DNA of 35,900 nucleotides from Microcaldota archaeon (GCA_014874295.1 JACWAL010000029.1:1-35900); one strand, 5' to 3'. Shown: positions 6,162 to 14,340, counted from the first letter of the stretch. Notes: generated by a model from the sequence alone, not told the origin. Numbers and translations: made by a program.

Positions 6162-6932
6162 TCATTTCCCGTCGGTTGTCTGCAGCGTCTTCGCTAGGCC
6201 CTTCAGGAACTCGAAGTCCTCCTTCCCAATCCTATACGTGCCGCAGTTGATTCCTTCCCCGTTTTCCATCCGCGCGACGAATTCCTCCAACTCCATCGAA
6301 TCCTTGCGGAGGAGGTGTGTGCGCTCTATGCCGGCCTGCGATTCGTAGGATGCTACTCCAAGCGCCCACTCGTTGCCGATAGTGGCATAGACCGTGCGCC
6401 TCCCGTCATATAGGTCATTGAAGCCACGGGCCAGCGCCCCTATGTAGGGACCGTCTTTGAAGTATCCGACAAGCGCATCCGCAGTGTTGTACGGGACGGA
6501 CTGCCCCTGCGGTATGCCGGTTTCCAAGTCGGGCATCCTCCATTCCTCGTCGCGATGGACCGTAAGTACCTTCACGACCTTTCCTTTTATCATCAGGTCT
6601 GGCCCTGCATCGAAGCCCTCGTCCAGGACGAGCAGCGTATCTTTCTTCCCTCCATACTCTCTCAGCACGTCGTCTGGAATGGGGAACGTCGCGCCGCCGA
6701 AGCATATCGTCTCACCCAGCCCTTCTCCCTGCTTGGGATAGGCGACGAACGGTAGGACCCATCCGGGGAAAATCCCACCGGCCTTGTACTTCTCCCTCAA
6801 TGGATATGACTTGAGTATCGCATCCACCACGTTGTTGTGTGTCATGCTCTTCCTAAGTTCCTTGTTCGTGATAGTCTCAGTCCAGCTGACCTTGCGCGTC
6901 ACGATCTCGGCGTCGATCTTTCGAGCTTCCAT
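6162..6932 (-). CDS. Hypothetical protein, 256 aa
   Basis: I do not recognise this protein. It has 256 aa, is acidic to neutral, shows no signal peptide or membrane segment, and is rich in Gly in the middle (KQGEGLGETICFGGATFPIP). Recurrent charged loops include LVLDEGFDAGPDLMIKGKVV and LTVHRDEEWRMPDLETG. The C-terminus is helical (KEDFEFLKGLAKTL). It looks like a soluble cytoplasmic mixed alpha/beta protein. The ATG is preceded by a purine-rich GTGAGGGG that can serve as Shine-Dalgarno. A TATA-like ATATTTAAAC (7001-7010) puts the predicted transcription start near a perfect palindrome at 6968-6979. It is divergent from tfb. Codon usage resembles that of its neighbours. Confidence 0.7.
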   Translation of the reverse strand: MEARKIDAEIVTRKVSWTETITNKELRKSMTHNNVVDAILKSYPLREKYKAGGIFPGWVLPFVAYPKQGEGLGETICFGGATFPIPDDVLREYGGKKDTLLVLDEGFDAGPDLMIKGKVVKVLTVHRDEEWRMPDLETGIPQGQSVPYNTADALVGYFKDGPYIGALARGFNDLYDGRRTVYATIGNEWALGVASYESQAGIERTHLLRKDSMELEEFVARMENGEGINCGTYRIGKEDFEFLKGLAKTLQTTDGK

Positions 6933-6967
6933 CCCCTCACTTAGGCGGGATATCCGGCCTTCTCATA

Positions 6968-6979
6968 GATAAGCTTATC
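6968..6979. promoter_or_regulatory. Perfect 12-bp palindrome in the divergent tfb promoter region
   Basis: GATAAG/CTTATC is an uninterrupted palindrome. It lies 36-47 bases upstream of the 256-aa gene's ATG, about 25-30 bases beyond its TATA element, where transcription should begin. It may be an operator. Confidence 0.35.
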
Positions 6980-7047
6980 GACGTTGTACTACATAGAAAG
7001 GTTTAAATATCTTTTGCTTCATAAATGCATTAACTTGTTTTAGAAAG

Positions 7048-7060
7048 GCTTAAAAATATT
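7048..7060 (+). promoter_or_regulatory. TATA region of tfb
   Basis: GGCTTAAAAATATT lies 43-55 bases upstream of the tfb ATG at 7103. This gives a short leader that carries a GGTGA Shine-Dalgarno (7094-7098). Confidence 0.5.
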
Positions 7061-7102
7061 TCCCAGATTTTAGCACGCTTTACGTTTCGAAAAGGTGAAG
7101 AG

Positions 7103-8230
7103 ATGGCTTCAAACAAGAAGAGCAAGGATGTAAAGAAGGCTGGAAGTAGCCAGGCACATCCGCGCGCGGCCACGCACGCCGCCATGGCTGGTTCCAGCAA
7201 GATTGTAGTGGACAGAAACAATAGACTCAACGTCGTCAACGATGAGACGAAGAAGAGGGGCAGACCAAGGATGTCTGCCGATGAGGACGCGAAGGAAAAG
7301 GCATCTTACACGGGCAGGGACGTCCAGGAGAAGAGCTGCCCGAGCTGCGGCAGCACTGATATAATCTTTGATACAGAGAAGGGAGAGCGCGTCTGCAACA
7401 ACTGCGGGCTCATAATAGAGGAGAACACCACGGACAGCGGGCCGGAATGGAGGGCATTCGACCCTGAGCAGAAGGCGGCAAGGGCAAGGACCGGCGCTCC
7501 CGTGCAGTTCAGGAAGCTAAACAGGGGTCTCGTGACAGAGATAGACCTCTACAACAAGGATATAAGGGGTGTTCGCATACCATCGAAGAGGCAGGCGCAG
7601 CTCTACAGGATGAGGAAGTGGCACAAGCGCGCGAGCATAGCGAGCTCAAGCGAGCGCAACTACCTCATAGCACTGCCAGAGCTGAACAGGGTATCGAGCT
7701 ATCTTGGACTGCCAGACAACATACGCGAGACTGCCGCGCTTCTCTACAGGAAGTGCGTCCAGAACAACCTCATACGCGGACGTCCGATAGAGATAATCGT
7801 GCAGGCCGCGATCTATGCGGCATGCAGGGAGTCAGGCATGCCTAGGACTCTCGACGAAATAGCGAGCATATCTGGAGTGGCGAAGAAGGACGTTGGGCGC
7901 GCCTATAGGATCATAGCGCACGAGCTCGACCTCAAGATACCGCTGACCGATCCGGTATCGTACGTACCCAGGTACGTCAACGCGCTCAAGCTGAGCGGCG
8001 AGGCGCAGGAGAAGGCCATAGAGCTGCTCAAGGTGGCGATGAAGAAGGGCCTGCTCTCCGGCAGGAGCCCTACTGGAGTCAGCGCCGCCGCCGTGTATAT
8101 AGCCGGCGCACTGGCCGGCGAGCGCAGGACGCAGAAGGAGGTCGCTGACGTGGCGGGCGTGACCGAGGTAACAATCAGGAACAGGTACAGGGAGCTAAAG
8201 GAGCAGCTCAACCTGGATGTGAACCTGTAG
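7103..8230 (+). CDS. tfb: Transcription initiation factor B (TFB/TFIIB) with N-terminal extension
   Basis: Protein of 375 aa. TFB bridges TBP-TATA DNA and RNA polymerase and sets the start site. The zinc ribbon is C79-x2-C82-x15-C98-x2-C101 (CPSCGSTD and CNNCG), followed by a B-reader/linker (GPEWRAFDPEQ) and two cyclin repeats: about residues 180-270 (ALPELNRVSSYLGLP, then VQAAIYAACRESGMPRTLDE) and about 275-370 (YVNALKLSG, then GVSAAAVYIAGAL). The last repeat ends with a recognition helix (VADVAGVTEVTIRNRYRELK). Archaeal TFBs usually start close to the zinc ribbon; here about 78 extra residues precede it, rich in Lys/Ser/Ala and containing KKRGRPRM, an AT-hook-like core. The start is fixed by a GGTGA Shine-Dalgarno four bases upstream. 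A strong hairpin plus T-tracts follows the stop. Confidence 0.97.
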   Translation: MASNKKSKDVKKAGSSQAHPRAATHAAMAGSSKIVVDRNNRLNVVNDETKKRGRPRMSADEDAKEKASYTGRDVQEKSCPSCGSTDIIFDTEKGERVCNNCGLIIEENTTDSGPEWRAFDPEQKAARARTGAPVQFRKLNRGLVTEIDLYNKDIRGVRIPSKRQAQLYRMRKWHKRASIASSSERNYLIALPELNRVSSYLGLPDNIRETAALLYRKCVQNNLIRGRPIEIIVQAAIYAACRESGMPRTLDEIASISGVAKKDVGRAYRIIAHELDLKIPLTDPVSYVPRYVNALKLSGEAQEKAIELLKVAMKKGLLSGRSPTGVSAAAVYIAGALAGERRTQKEVADVAGVTEVTIRNRYRELKEQLNLDVNL

Positions 8231-8235
8231 ATGGC

Positions 8236-8658
8236 ATGATCGCCATGAAGGTGGCCGCCGTTGCGGCCACCTTTGCCTTTTTGTTTTTGTACGCGACAGT
8301 CGTAGGTGCCTCGTCCAACGGCAGTGGCATGGGTGCTGCAATAAGCCATACCGCTGAGGTATTGCAGACCGCGAACCAGAGCGCCTACCTCATATTCTAC
8401 CCCAACCTCACAGGAGCATATGCAGATTACTATGAGGCCGTTAACCTGAGCAGGAACACCTCAGACCATGCACGCGCGTATGCACTGCTCAACAGTTCCG
8501 AGAGAATCGCCGCTTCAGAAGAGGTGAGGATGCAGTCTTATGCGGACTATTCGCTTGCCGCCCTGGCGATAGCAGGCATCGCCGTTGGCGCCGTGCTGTA
8601 CAGGCTCATGATCGAGGAAAGCAATGTGGAAATGCGCATTGGCGAGAAGCGGAACTGA
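8236..8658 (+). CDS. Small secreted/membrane protein with six N-glycosylation sequons
   Basis: No family is recognised. Protein of 140 aa (137 if ATG 8245 is used). It has an N-terminal signal or anchor (KVAAVAATFAFLFLYATVVG), an extracytoplasmic segment of about 80 residues and a C-terminal transmembrane helix (YSLAALAIAGIAVGAVLYRL) with a charged tail. The middle contains six N-x-S/T sequons (N28, N47, N57, N70, N74, N86), a high density for 140 residues. It is therefore a plausible substrate of the AglB encoded at 24128-27181. It begins five bases after the tfb stop, so it could be translationally coupled, yet the terminator-like hairpin at 8248-8289 overlaps its signal-peptide codons. Confidence 0.65.
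   Translation: MIAMKVAAVAATFAFLFLYATVVGASSNGSGMGAAISHTAEVLQTANQSAYLIFYPNLTGAYADYYEAVNLSRNTSDHARAYALLNSSERIAASEEVRMQSYADYSLAALAIAGIAVGAVLYRLMIEESNVEMRIGEKRN
8248..8289 (+). terminator. Hairpin plus T-tracts after tfb
   Basis: AAGGTGGCCGC (8248-8258) and GCGGCCACCTT (8263-8273) are perfectly complementary 11-base arms around a CGTT loop. They are followed by TGCCTTTTTGTTTTTG. This has the form of an intrinsic terminator; in archaea the T-rich run alone can terminate, and FttA also acts at U-rich RNA. It lies inside the first codons of the next gene, so it may attenuate that gene rather than end the operon. Confidence 0.6.
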
Positions 8659-8703
8659 GCTTTTCATGTAATAATCTTGCCGTTCGGTTCGGCATTTGTG
8701 CAA

Positions 8704-8739
8704 CTTTTAGTGGAATTGGCTCTTTTAGTAGAATAGGCT
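8704..8739 (+). repeat. Two tandem 18-bp repeats at the TRAM gene promoter
   Basis: CTTTTAGTGGAATTGGCT (8704-8721) and CTTTTAGTAGAATAGGCT (8722-8739) are adjacent and match at 16 of 18 positions. The second copy runs into the TATA element GGCTTAAAAGG (about 8736-8746). Placement immediately upstream of TATA suggests an activator or repressor site in two copies, or a duplicated promoter element. Confidence 0.5.
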
Positions 8740-8791
8740 TAAAAGGCTGCATTGCGGAAAGCTACTTGAGAATGGGAAATAAGGTGGGAAA

Positions 8792-9031
8792 ATGATGGAA
8801 GACGAAGAGGAGATAGCGGAAGGGTTGGAATACGACGTCAGAATAGACGCGAAGGACGCGCGCGGAGGAGGAATCGGTCGCGTGGGTAACTTCGTGGTTC
8901 TGATACGCAACGCGAAGACCAGAATAGGCAACAGCTACCGTGTGCGAATCACGAAAGTCCACAGGACGTTCGCGTACGGCGAGCTGAAGGGAGCCATACA
9001 GCTGGTGGGAGGGAGTAGGGTAGTGCTTTGA
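8792..9031 (+). CDS. TRAM domain protein
   Basis: Protein of 79 aa consisting almost entirely of one TRAM domain: GLEYDVRIDAKDARGGGIGR, VGNFVVLIRNAKTRIGNSYR, VRITKVHRTFAYGEL. TRAM is an OB-like RNA-binding barrel. Free-standing archaeal TRAM proteins have been proposed to act as RNA chaperones, notably in cold response of methanogens; that role is family knowledge, not shown here. An acidic N-terminus (MEDEEEIAE) precedes the domain. A GGTGGG Shine-Dalgarno (about 8783-8788) is better spaced to the second ATG (8795) than to the first (8792), so the true protein may be one residue shorter. The promoter carries the tandem 18-bp repeat. Confidence 0.85.
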   Translation: MMEDEEEIAEGLEYDVRIDAKDARGGGIGRVGNFVVLIRNAKTRIGNSYRVRITKVHRTFAYGELKGAIQLVGGSRVVL

Positions 9032-9084
9032 GCACTACCTACAATTCCGCGGGCGGCCAGGCCAGCGAGCGCGCTCGGTTACTA

Positions 9085-9094
9085 AAGCTTTAAA
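9085..9094 (+). promoter_or_regulatory. TATA-like element of the proteasome beta gene
   Basis: AAGCTTTAAATAA around this position is the strongest TATA candidate between the TRAM gene and psmB. It would give a leader of roughly 60 bases containing AGGGTG just before ATG 9181. Confidence 0.4.
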
Positions 9095-9180
9095 TAAATG
9101 CATTGCGCAAGGAAAAGCAGGGTGGCATTCTTTCTTTAAGGCATCCATTCCTTGTCGTTCCTATTTCAAGGGTGTTATTC

Positions 9181-9825
9181 ATGAAGTCAGATGCGGAGAA
9201 CTACGATAGGTTCATGAAGGGAACCACTACGATAGGCCTCGTATGCAGCGACGGCGTCGTACTGGGCGCGGATTCCAGGGCTACTATGGATACATTCATA
9301 GCCAGCAGCGAGACCAGGAAGGTTTTCAGGGTGGACAGCAACCTCGCGATGACAGTGGCAGGCGCGGTTGGGGACGCACAGGAGCTTATAAGGATACTCA
9401 AGGCGCAGAACGAGATTTACAAGATGAACGAGGGCAGACCGCTCTCGCCAAAGTCAGCGACCTCGCTGCTCTCGATAATACTTCAGGAGAACAAGATGAT
9501 GCCATTCTACGTGCAGCTAGTGGTTGGGGGCGTGAACAATGGAGAGGGGCAGCTCTACAGCCTCGACCCCCTTGGAGGGTTCAGTGAGGAGAGCAAGTTC
9601 ACCGCGACGGGAAGCGGCTCCCTTACAGCGTTGGGGTACATAGAAGACTCGTACAGGAAGGGCATGTCCACGAAGGACGGCGTCAAGCTCGCCGCGAAGG
9701 CACTCTCGATAGCGATGAAGAGAGACTCGGCGACAGGAGACCACATGACCATCGCCGTCATAACCAAGTCCGGCTATACGGAATACGGCGACAAGGAGCT
9801 GGATAAGGTAATCTCGGGCAAGTGA
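9181..9825 (+). CDS. psmB: Proteasome subunit beta
   Basis: Protein of 214 aa. It forms the catalytic rings of the 20S proteasome. A 14-residue propeptide ends in MKG, followed by TTTIGLVCSDGVVLGADSRA; autocleavage before the first Thr leaves the N-terminal nucleophile. In mature numbering Thr1, Asp17 (GAD) and Lys33 (SSETRK) are all present, so the subunit should be active. SGSLTALGYIED and the late GDHMTIAVIT segment are also typical. ATG 9181 is chosen because an AGGGTG Shine-Dalgarno (9168-9173) precedes it and because a longer frame from TTG 9103 would start almost at the TATA box. It lies 62 bases upstream of fttA and one gene before an F3-like aminopeptidase that would trim proteasome products. 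Confidence 0.97.
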   Translation: MKSDAENYDRFMKGTTTIGLVCSDGVVLGADSRATMDTFIASSETRKVFRVDSNLAMTVAGAVGDAQELIRILKAQNEIYKMNEGRPLSPKSATSLLSIILQENKMMPFYVQLVVGGVNNGEGQLYSLDPLGGFSEESKFTATGSGSLTALGYIEDSYRKGMSTKDGVKLAAKALSIAMKRDSATGDHMTIAVITKSGYTEYGDKELDKVISGK

Positions 9826-9887
9826 CGGCCCAAACCCCACAGGCCCGGCACTCACGATTCACAGCATTGCATTAGCAAAGTGTATTC

Positions 9888-11840
9888 ATGGACGAAAAAT
9901 CAGAAGGCACGACGCACGAGCGCATGAACGTTTTCAAGAGCATAGAGGAGATGCTTCCTCCAGAGGCCGGGTTCGTCAAGGCGGACTACGAGGGACCTGA
10001 CATAGCCGTGTACCTGAAGAATCCTGCGGCTGCCTACCAGAATGAGAACATAATCAGGAACATAGCCTCTGCCATAAAGCGCAAGATAATCCTCAGGGGG
10101 GACAGCCAGGCACTGATGGACCCGAAGGAGGCCGTGGAGGAGATAAAGGTGCTCGTGCCCGAGGAAGCAAAGATTAGCAACATAAGGTTCGTGCCGGAGT
10201 TCGGCGAGGTCTACATAGAGGCACTCAAGCCCGGGCTGGTAATAGGCAAGAACGGCTCCGTGCTGAAGAGCATAGCGATAAAGACGGGCTGGCTTGCCAA
10301 GACGCTGCGCATGCCGACGATGAACAGCGACACGATAAACGGCGTGCGCAACCTGATGTTCACCGAAAGCCCATTCAGGAAGAAGTTCATGCTCGGCATA
10401 GGCAAGAAGATAAACGCACCGATAGTCAAGAGCGAATGGCTCAAGGCGACCGCCTTGGGAGGGTTCCGCGAGGTCGGGAGGAGCAGCCTGCTTCTTGAAA
10501 CCCCGCACTCGAAGATAATGATAGATTGCGGTATCAGCCCCGAACCCGGGATAAAGGGCCTGGACGCGAACGCCAGCGGCGATGTCAACAAGGCGTTCCC
10601 TTACCTTGACAGCGCCAACCTCTCGATAAATGAGCTTGATGCGGTAGTGCTCACGCACGCGCATATGGACCATGCTGGGTTCATACCGTACCTTTTCAAG
10701 TATGGATATGATGGGCCAGTGTACTGTACCCCACCTACGAGGGACCTGATGGCGCTGCTGCTCAACGATTACACAAAGCTTGTCGCAAGGAGCGGAGGCA
10801 CTCCGCTGTATGACGAGAAGGACGTCAAGAAGATGCTGATGCACACTATAACTAGGGACTACGGTGAGGTCACCAACATAACGGACGAGCTCAAGCTCAC
10901 GTACCACAATGCGGGGCACATACTGGGAAGCGCCACCGTGCACCTGCACGTCGGTGAGGGTATGTACAACGTAGTGCACACTGGCGACATGAAGTATGGA
11001 TTCACGAGGCTGTTCGACCCGGCGAGGAATCGCTACCCCAGGATAGACTCGCTCTTCATAGAGAGCACGTATGGAGGCAATGGCGATATAACGCCGAACA
11101 GACATGATGCCGAGAAGAGCCTCATGGACACGATACAGCACACCATTCAGAATGGGGGCAAGGTGCTCATACCACTTTTTGCTGTGGGGAGGAGCCAGGA
11201 GGTACAGCTCGTGCTCGAGAATTATATGGCGAACACAGGGCAGTACAGGATAGAGGCACCAGTCTTCCTCGACGGGATGATACTCGAGGCCAGCGCAATC
11301 CACACAGCCTATCCAGAGTATCTCAAGGAGAGCCTCAAGAACAGGATACTCAACAACCGCTCCCCATTCGAGAGCGAAATCTTCGAGGTCGTGAAGGGCG
11401 AGCGCGAAGAGGTCCTTGATGGAGGGCCTGCGATAATACTCGCGAGCGGCGGGATGATGAACGGGGGCGCGAGCGTCGAATACTTTAAGCACCTGGCGGA
11501 GGATCCGAAGAACCTGCTGGTGTTCGTCGGATACAACAGCTCGAACTCGCTCGGGCGCAGAATACAGAGCGGGACGAGGGAAGTGCCGCTGCCGGATGAG
11601 GACGGCAGACTTAGGCCCGTGAAGATCAACATGGAGGTGAAGACAGTGGAGGGTTTCTCGGGACACAGCGACCGGAGGCAGCTGATCAGCTTCATGCAGG
11701 ACATACGACCGAAGCCGAAGAGCGTGTTCACGATGCACGGTGAGGAGCACAAGTGCGAGGACCTCGCAAGGGGTGCGGAGCGCTCGCTGCACATAGACGC
11801 GAGGGCACCGAGGAACCTCGACTCCACGAGGCTGAAGTAG
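9888..11840 (+). CDS. fttA: KH-domain beta-CASP ribonuclease, transcription termination factor FttA (aCPSF1)
   Basis: Protein of 650 aa, the normal length for archaeal aCPSF1. N-terminal KH domains (including KPGLVIGKNGSVLKSIA at about 114-130) bind RNA. The metallo-beta-lactamase domain carries the zinc motif H257-A-H-M-D-H262 and GGFREVGRSS, and a later GHILGSA His. The beta-CASP insertion includes IPLFAVGRSQEVQ, and the return to the MBL domain holds ILASGGMMNGG and the final EGFSGHSD and TMHGEEH histidines. The family cleaves RNA 3' ends at U-rich sites and terminates transcription in archaea. It lies between psmB and the M1 aminopeptidase, seven bases upstream of the latter. Nothing about the active site looks degraded. 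Confidence 0.97.
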   Translation: MDEKSEGTTHERMNVFKSIEEMLPPEAGFVKADYEGPDIAVYLKNPAAAYQNENIIRNIASAIKRKIILRGDSQALMDPKEAVEEIKVLVPEEAKISNIRFVPEFGEVYIEALKPGLVIGKNGSVLKSIAIKTGWLAKTLRMPTMNSDTINGVRNLMFTESPFRKKFMLGIGKKINAPIVKSEWLKATALGGFREVGRSSLLLETPHSKIMIDCGISPEPGIKGLDANASGDVNKAFPYLDSANLSINELDAVVLTHAHMDHAGFIPYLFKYGYDGPVYCTPPTRDLMALLLNDYTKLVARSGGTPLYDEKDVKKMLMHTITRDYGEVTNITDELKLTYHNAGHILGSATVHLHVGEGMYNVVHTGDMKYGFTRLFDPARNRYPRIDSLFIESTYGGNGDITPNRHDAEKSLMDTIQHTIQNGGKVLIPLFAVGRSQEVQLVLENYMANTGQYRIEAPVFLDGMILEASAIHTAYPEYLKESLKNRILNNRSPFESEIFEVVKGEREEVLDGGPAIILASGGMMNGGASVEYFKHLAEDPKNLLVFVGYNSSNSLGRRIQSGTREVPLPDEDGRLRPVKINMEVKTVEGFSGHSDRRQLISFMQDIRPKPKSVFTMHGEEHKCEDLARGAERSLHIDARAPRNLDSTRLK

Positions 11841-11847
11841 TGGTGCG

Positions 11848-14340
11848 ATGGGCCGGAGGCTGCGCACCGACATCAGGCCCCTCAATTACAGGATAGAGAT
11901 AGAAACGGACTTCAGGACCTTCGCCTTCCTTGGAAAAGAGGATATAGAGCTGCAGCTCGGCCGTCCATACAGCGAGATAACGCTGAATGCGAGCGAACTC
12001 ACGATAAGGAACGTCAACGTGACGTACAAGGGAAAGACACAGAAGGCAGTGGTATTGCTCAACAAGAAAGGCGAGCTGGCGACCTTTCGATTTGCAAGCA
12101 AGGTCGACAGCGGCGCGGTCCTGCATATAGAGTTCAGTGGCAAGAACGGCGACGGGATGTACGGCTTCTACAGGAGCAGGTACAGTAATGGTACGGGGAA
12201 GAACGCATATATTTTGTCGTCGCATTTCGAGCCTGCGCATGCGAGGACGGCATTCCCGTGCTTTGACGAGCCGTCGTTCAAGGCGCAGTTCAGGCTGTCG
12301 ATAGTGACTGACAGCGACCTCGAGACGATATCAAACATGCCGGTCGAGTCCGTCAGAAAACTAGGGAGCAGGAAGCGCGTCGCATTCATGCCTACGCCGA
12401 AGATGTCAAGTTACCTGCTCTACATTGGAGTCGGCAGGTTCGGACATGTTTCCCTTACCTACAGGGGGAAGAGGCTGCGCGCGTTCGCCGTGCCGGGAAA
12501 GGTGGATGGATGCAGACTCGCCCTCGATTACGCGAAGAGGTTTCTTGCGTTTTACGAGCGCTACTTCGGCATCGAGTACCCGCTCCCGAAGATGGACCTG
12601 ATAGCAGTACCCGACTTCGCGGCTGGGGCGATGGAGAACTGGGGCGCGATCACGTTCAGGGAACAGGACATGCTATATGGGAAGCATACCTCCACGCGCG
12701 TGCGCACGAGGATTGCAGAAACTGTATCGCACGAGCTAGCGCACCAGTGGTTCGGCGACCTGGTTACGATGAAGTGGTGGGACGACACATGGCTTAATGA
12801 GGCGTTTGCGGAATTCATGAGCTTCAAGGCCGTCGAAGCCGTGTTCCCGGAATGGAAGCGCGGACTTGACTTTTTCGATGAAGAGGTCGACGTGGCGCTT
12901 GGCACCGACGAGTTCAGAAATACGCACCCGATTTACTCGCAGATAAAGTCCGTCGAGGAGATAGACAAGGTATTCGATGACATCAGCTACAGGAAGGGGG
13001 CCGCAGTGCTCAGGATGCTCGAGGATTTCATAGGGGATGCAGACTTCAGGAGAGGGCTGCATGACTACCTCCTGAAGCACGCGCTCTCCAACGCGGAGAA
13101 GGACGACCTTTGGGACGCGCTCAGCGGCGTCTCCGCCAAGGGCAGGGGCGTCAAGGACCTTGTAACGTCATGGATAACGATGGCCGGTTATCCGGCACTG
13201 CACGTGAACGGAAGCTCGGTAACGCAGGAGAGGTTCTTCCTCTCGAAGAGGGAAAGGGCGACTGGAACATGGCCCGTGCCCGTACATTACGTCTGCGGCG
13301 GAGGAAGTCCCGGATTTGTCGTCATGGATGCCAAGAGGGCGAGTCTGCCGCGCTGTGACGGATGGATAAAGTTAAACTGCGATCAAACTGGCGTGTATAG
13401 GGTGTTCTATGATGATGCATCGATGTCGAAGCTTGCTGCGGCCGTAAAATCCGGGAAACTCGGCAACGTCGACGCGTGGGGCCTTGCCAACGACATGTAC
13501 GTGCTTGCGAGATCTGGCAGGATTCGCATCGATGGCTTCCTCAAGCGCATGAAGGCATTCTATGGCTGCGGGTATCCGACAGATCTCGCCCTGCTGAACA
13601 GCCTCACAAGCCTGTATATCCTCTCCTACGGGACTGATTCCGCAGATGCGGTGCTGGAGCATCTGCGAGATTATTCCAACCTGCTCATAAAAAGGCTTGG
13701 CTGGAAAGCAAAGAAGGGCGACCAGGGCTATGTCAAGCGCATGAGGAGCGGCGCGATACTGGCCTCGGGAAGGTGCGGAGAGCGCAGCACGATAACAAAG
13801 TGCGTCTCGATGCTGGATTCCGCACTTTCCGGTAAGCCCGTGGACAACGAGCTGAGGAGGACGGTCTACCAGGTCGCGGCGATAAACCGCGATGGCGCCT
13901 TTGGCAAACTTGTCAGGCTTTACAGGAAGGCCGGCAGCGCAGAGGAGAAGGTAGACGCGCTCATAGGCATGGCGATGTCGGGCAGGGAGCGGTCAATCAA
14001 GGACGCCCTTGCGTTCTCGCTGTCAAAGGAGGTGAGGCTTCAGGACGGATATATCATACCGTACATCATGTCACTCAACCCGCGTGCACCGGAGCTGCTG
14101 TGGAAATGGATGGAGGCGAACTGGAAGTCCCTTAAGGCAAGGTACAAGCCGGGAACGTTGCTGCTGGGCGAGTTCGCCAGCAGCCTATCCTGCGTCAAGG
14201 ACGAGAGACTGCGCGGCCAGATAGGGGCATTCTTCGCCAAGAAGGCCAACATGAGGGAGGACATAAAGTTGAACATCAGGAAAACGCTGGAACTGATAGA
14301 TGTAAATATAGACTGCCTGCAGTTCAACAACGGTAGATGA
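11848..14340 (+). CDS. M1 family zinc aminopeptidase (tricorn-interacting factor F3-like)
   Basis: Protein of 830 aa. It removes N-terminal residues from peptides in the cytoplasm; in Thermoplasma the homologous F2/F3 factors degrade products of the proteasome and tricorn. The exopeptidase motif G260-A-M-E-N and the zinc site H295-E-L-A-H299-x18-E318 are intact, and the following WWDDTWLNEAFAEF is typical. The N-terminal saddle domain includes SSHFEPAHARTAFPCFDEPS. The C-terminal helical superhelix occupies about residues 530-830. No signal peptide is seen. It starts seven bases after the fttA stop and its stop overlaps the GT2 start (ATGA), so it sits in a tight psmB-fttA-pepM1-GT2 run. Confidence 0.95.
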   Translation: MGRRLRTDIRPLNYRIEIETDFRTFAFLGKEDIELQLGRPYSEITLNASELTIRNVNVTYKGKTQKAVVLLNKKGELATFRFASKVDSGAVLHIEFSGKNGDGMYGFYRSRYSNGTGKNAYILSSHFEPAHARTAFPCFDEPSFKAQFRLSIVTDSDLETISNMPVESVRKLGSRKRVAFMPTPKMSSYLLYIGVGRFGHVSLTYRGKRLRAFAVPGKVDGCRLALDYAKRFLAFYERYFGIEYPLPKMDLIAVPDFAAGAMENWGAITFREQDMLYGKHTSTRVRTRIAETVSHELAHQWFGDLVTMKWWDDTWLNEAFAEFMSFKAVEAVFPEWKRGLDFFDEEVDVALGTDEFRNTHPIYSQIKSVEEIDKVFDDISYRKGAAVLRMLEDFIGDADFRRGLHDYLLKHALSNAEKDDLWDALSGVSAKGRGVKDLVTSWITMAGYPALHVNGSSVTQERFFLSKRERATGTWPVPVHYVCGGGSPGFVVMDAKRASLPRCDGWIKLNCDQTGVYRVFYDDASMSKLAAAVKSGKLGNVDAWGLANDMYVLARSGRIRIDGFLKRMKAFYGCGYPTDLALLNSLTSLYILSYGTDSADAVLEHLRDYSNLLIKRLGWKAKKGDQGYVKRMRSGAILASGRCGERSTITKCVSMLDSALSGKPVDNELRRTVYQVAAINRDGAFGKLVRLYRKAGSAEEKVDALIGMAMSGRERSIKDALAFSLSKEVRLQDGYIIPYIMSLNPRAPELLWKWMEANWKSLKARYKPGTLLLGEFASSLSCVKDERLRGQIGAFFAKKANMREDIKLNIRKTLELIDVNIDCLQFNNGR

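Noticed and set aside
9103-9180. Longer proteasome beta start at TTG 9103
   Set aside because: Too close to the TATA element and without a Shine-Dalgarno; the propeptide from ATG 9181 has a normal length.
9900-11885. A 661-codon open frame on the minus strand across fttA
   Set aside because: It is the antisense shadow of a strongly conserved gene; its translation has no recognisable motifs and reflects the GC-rich codon pattern of fttA.
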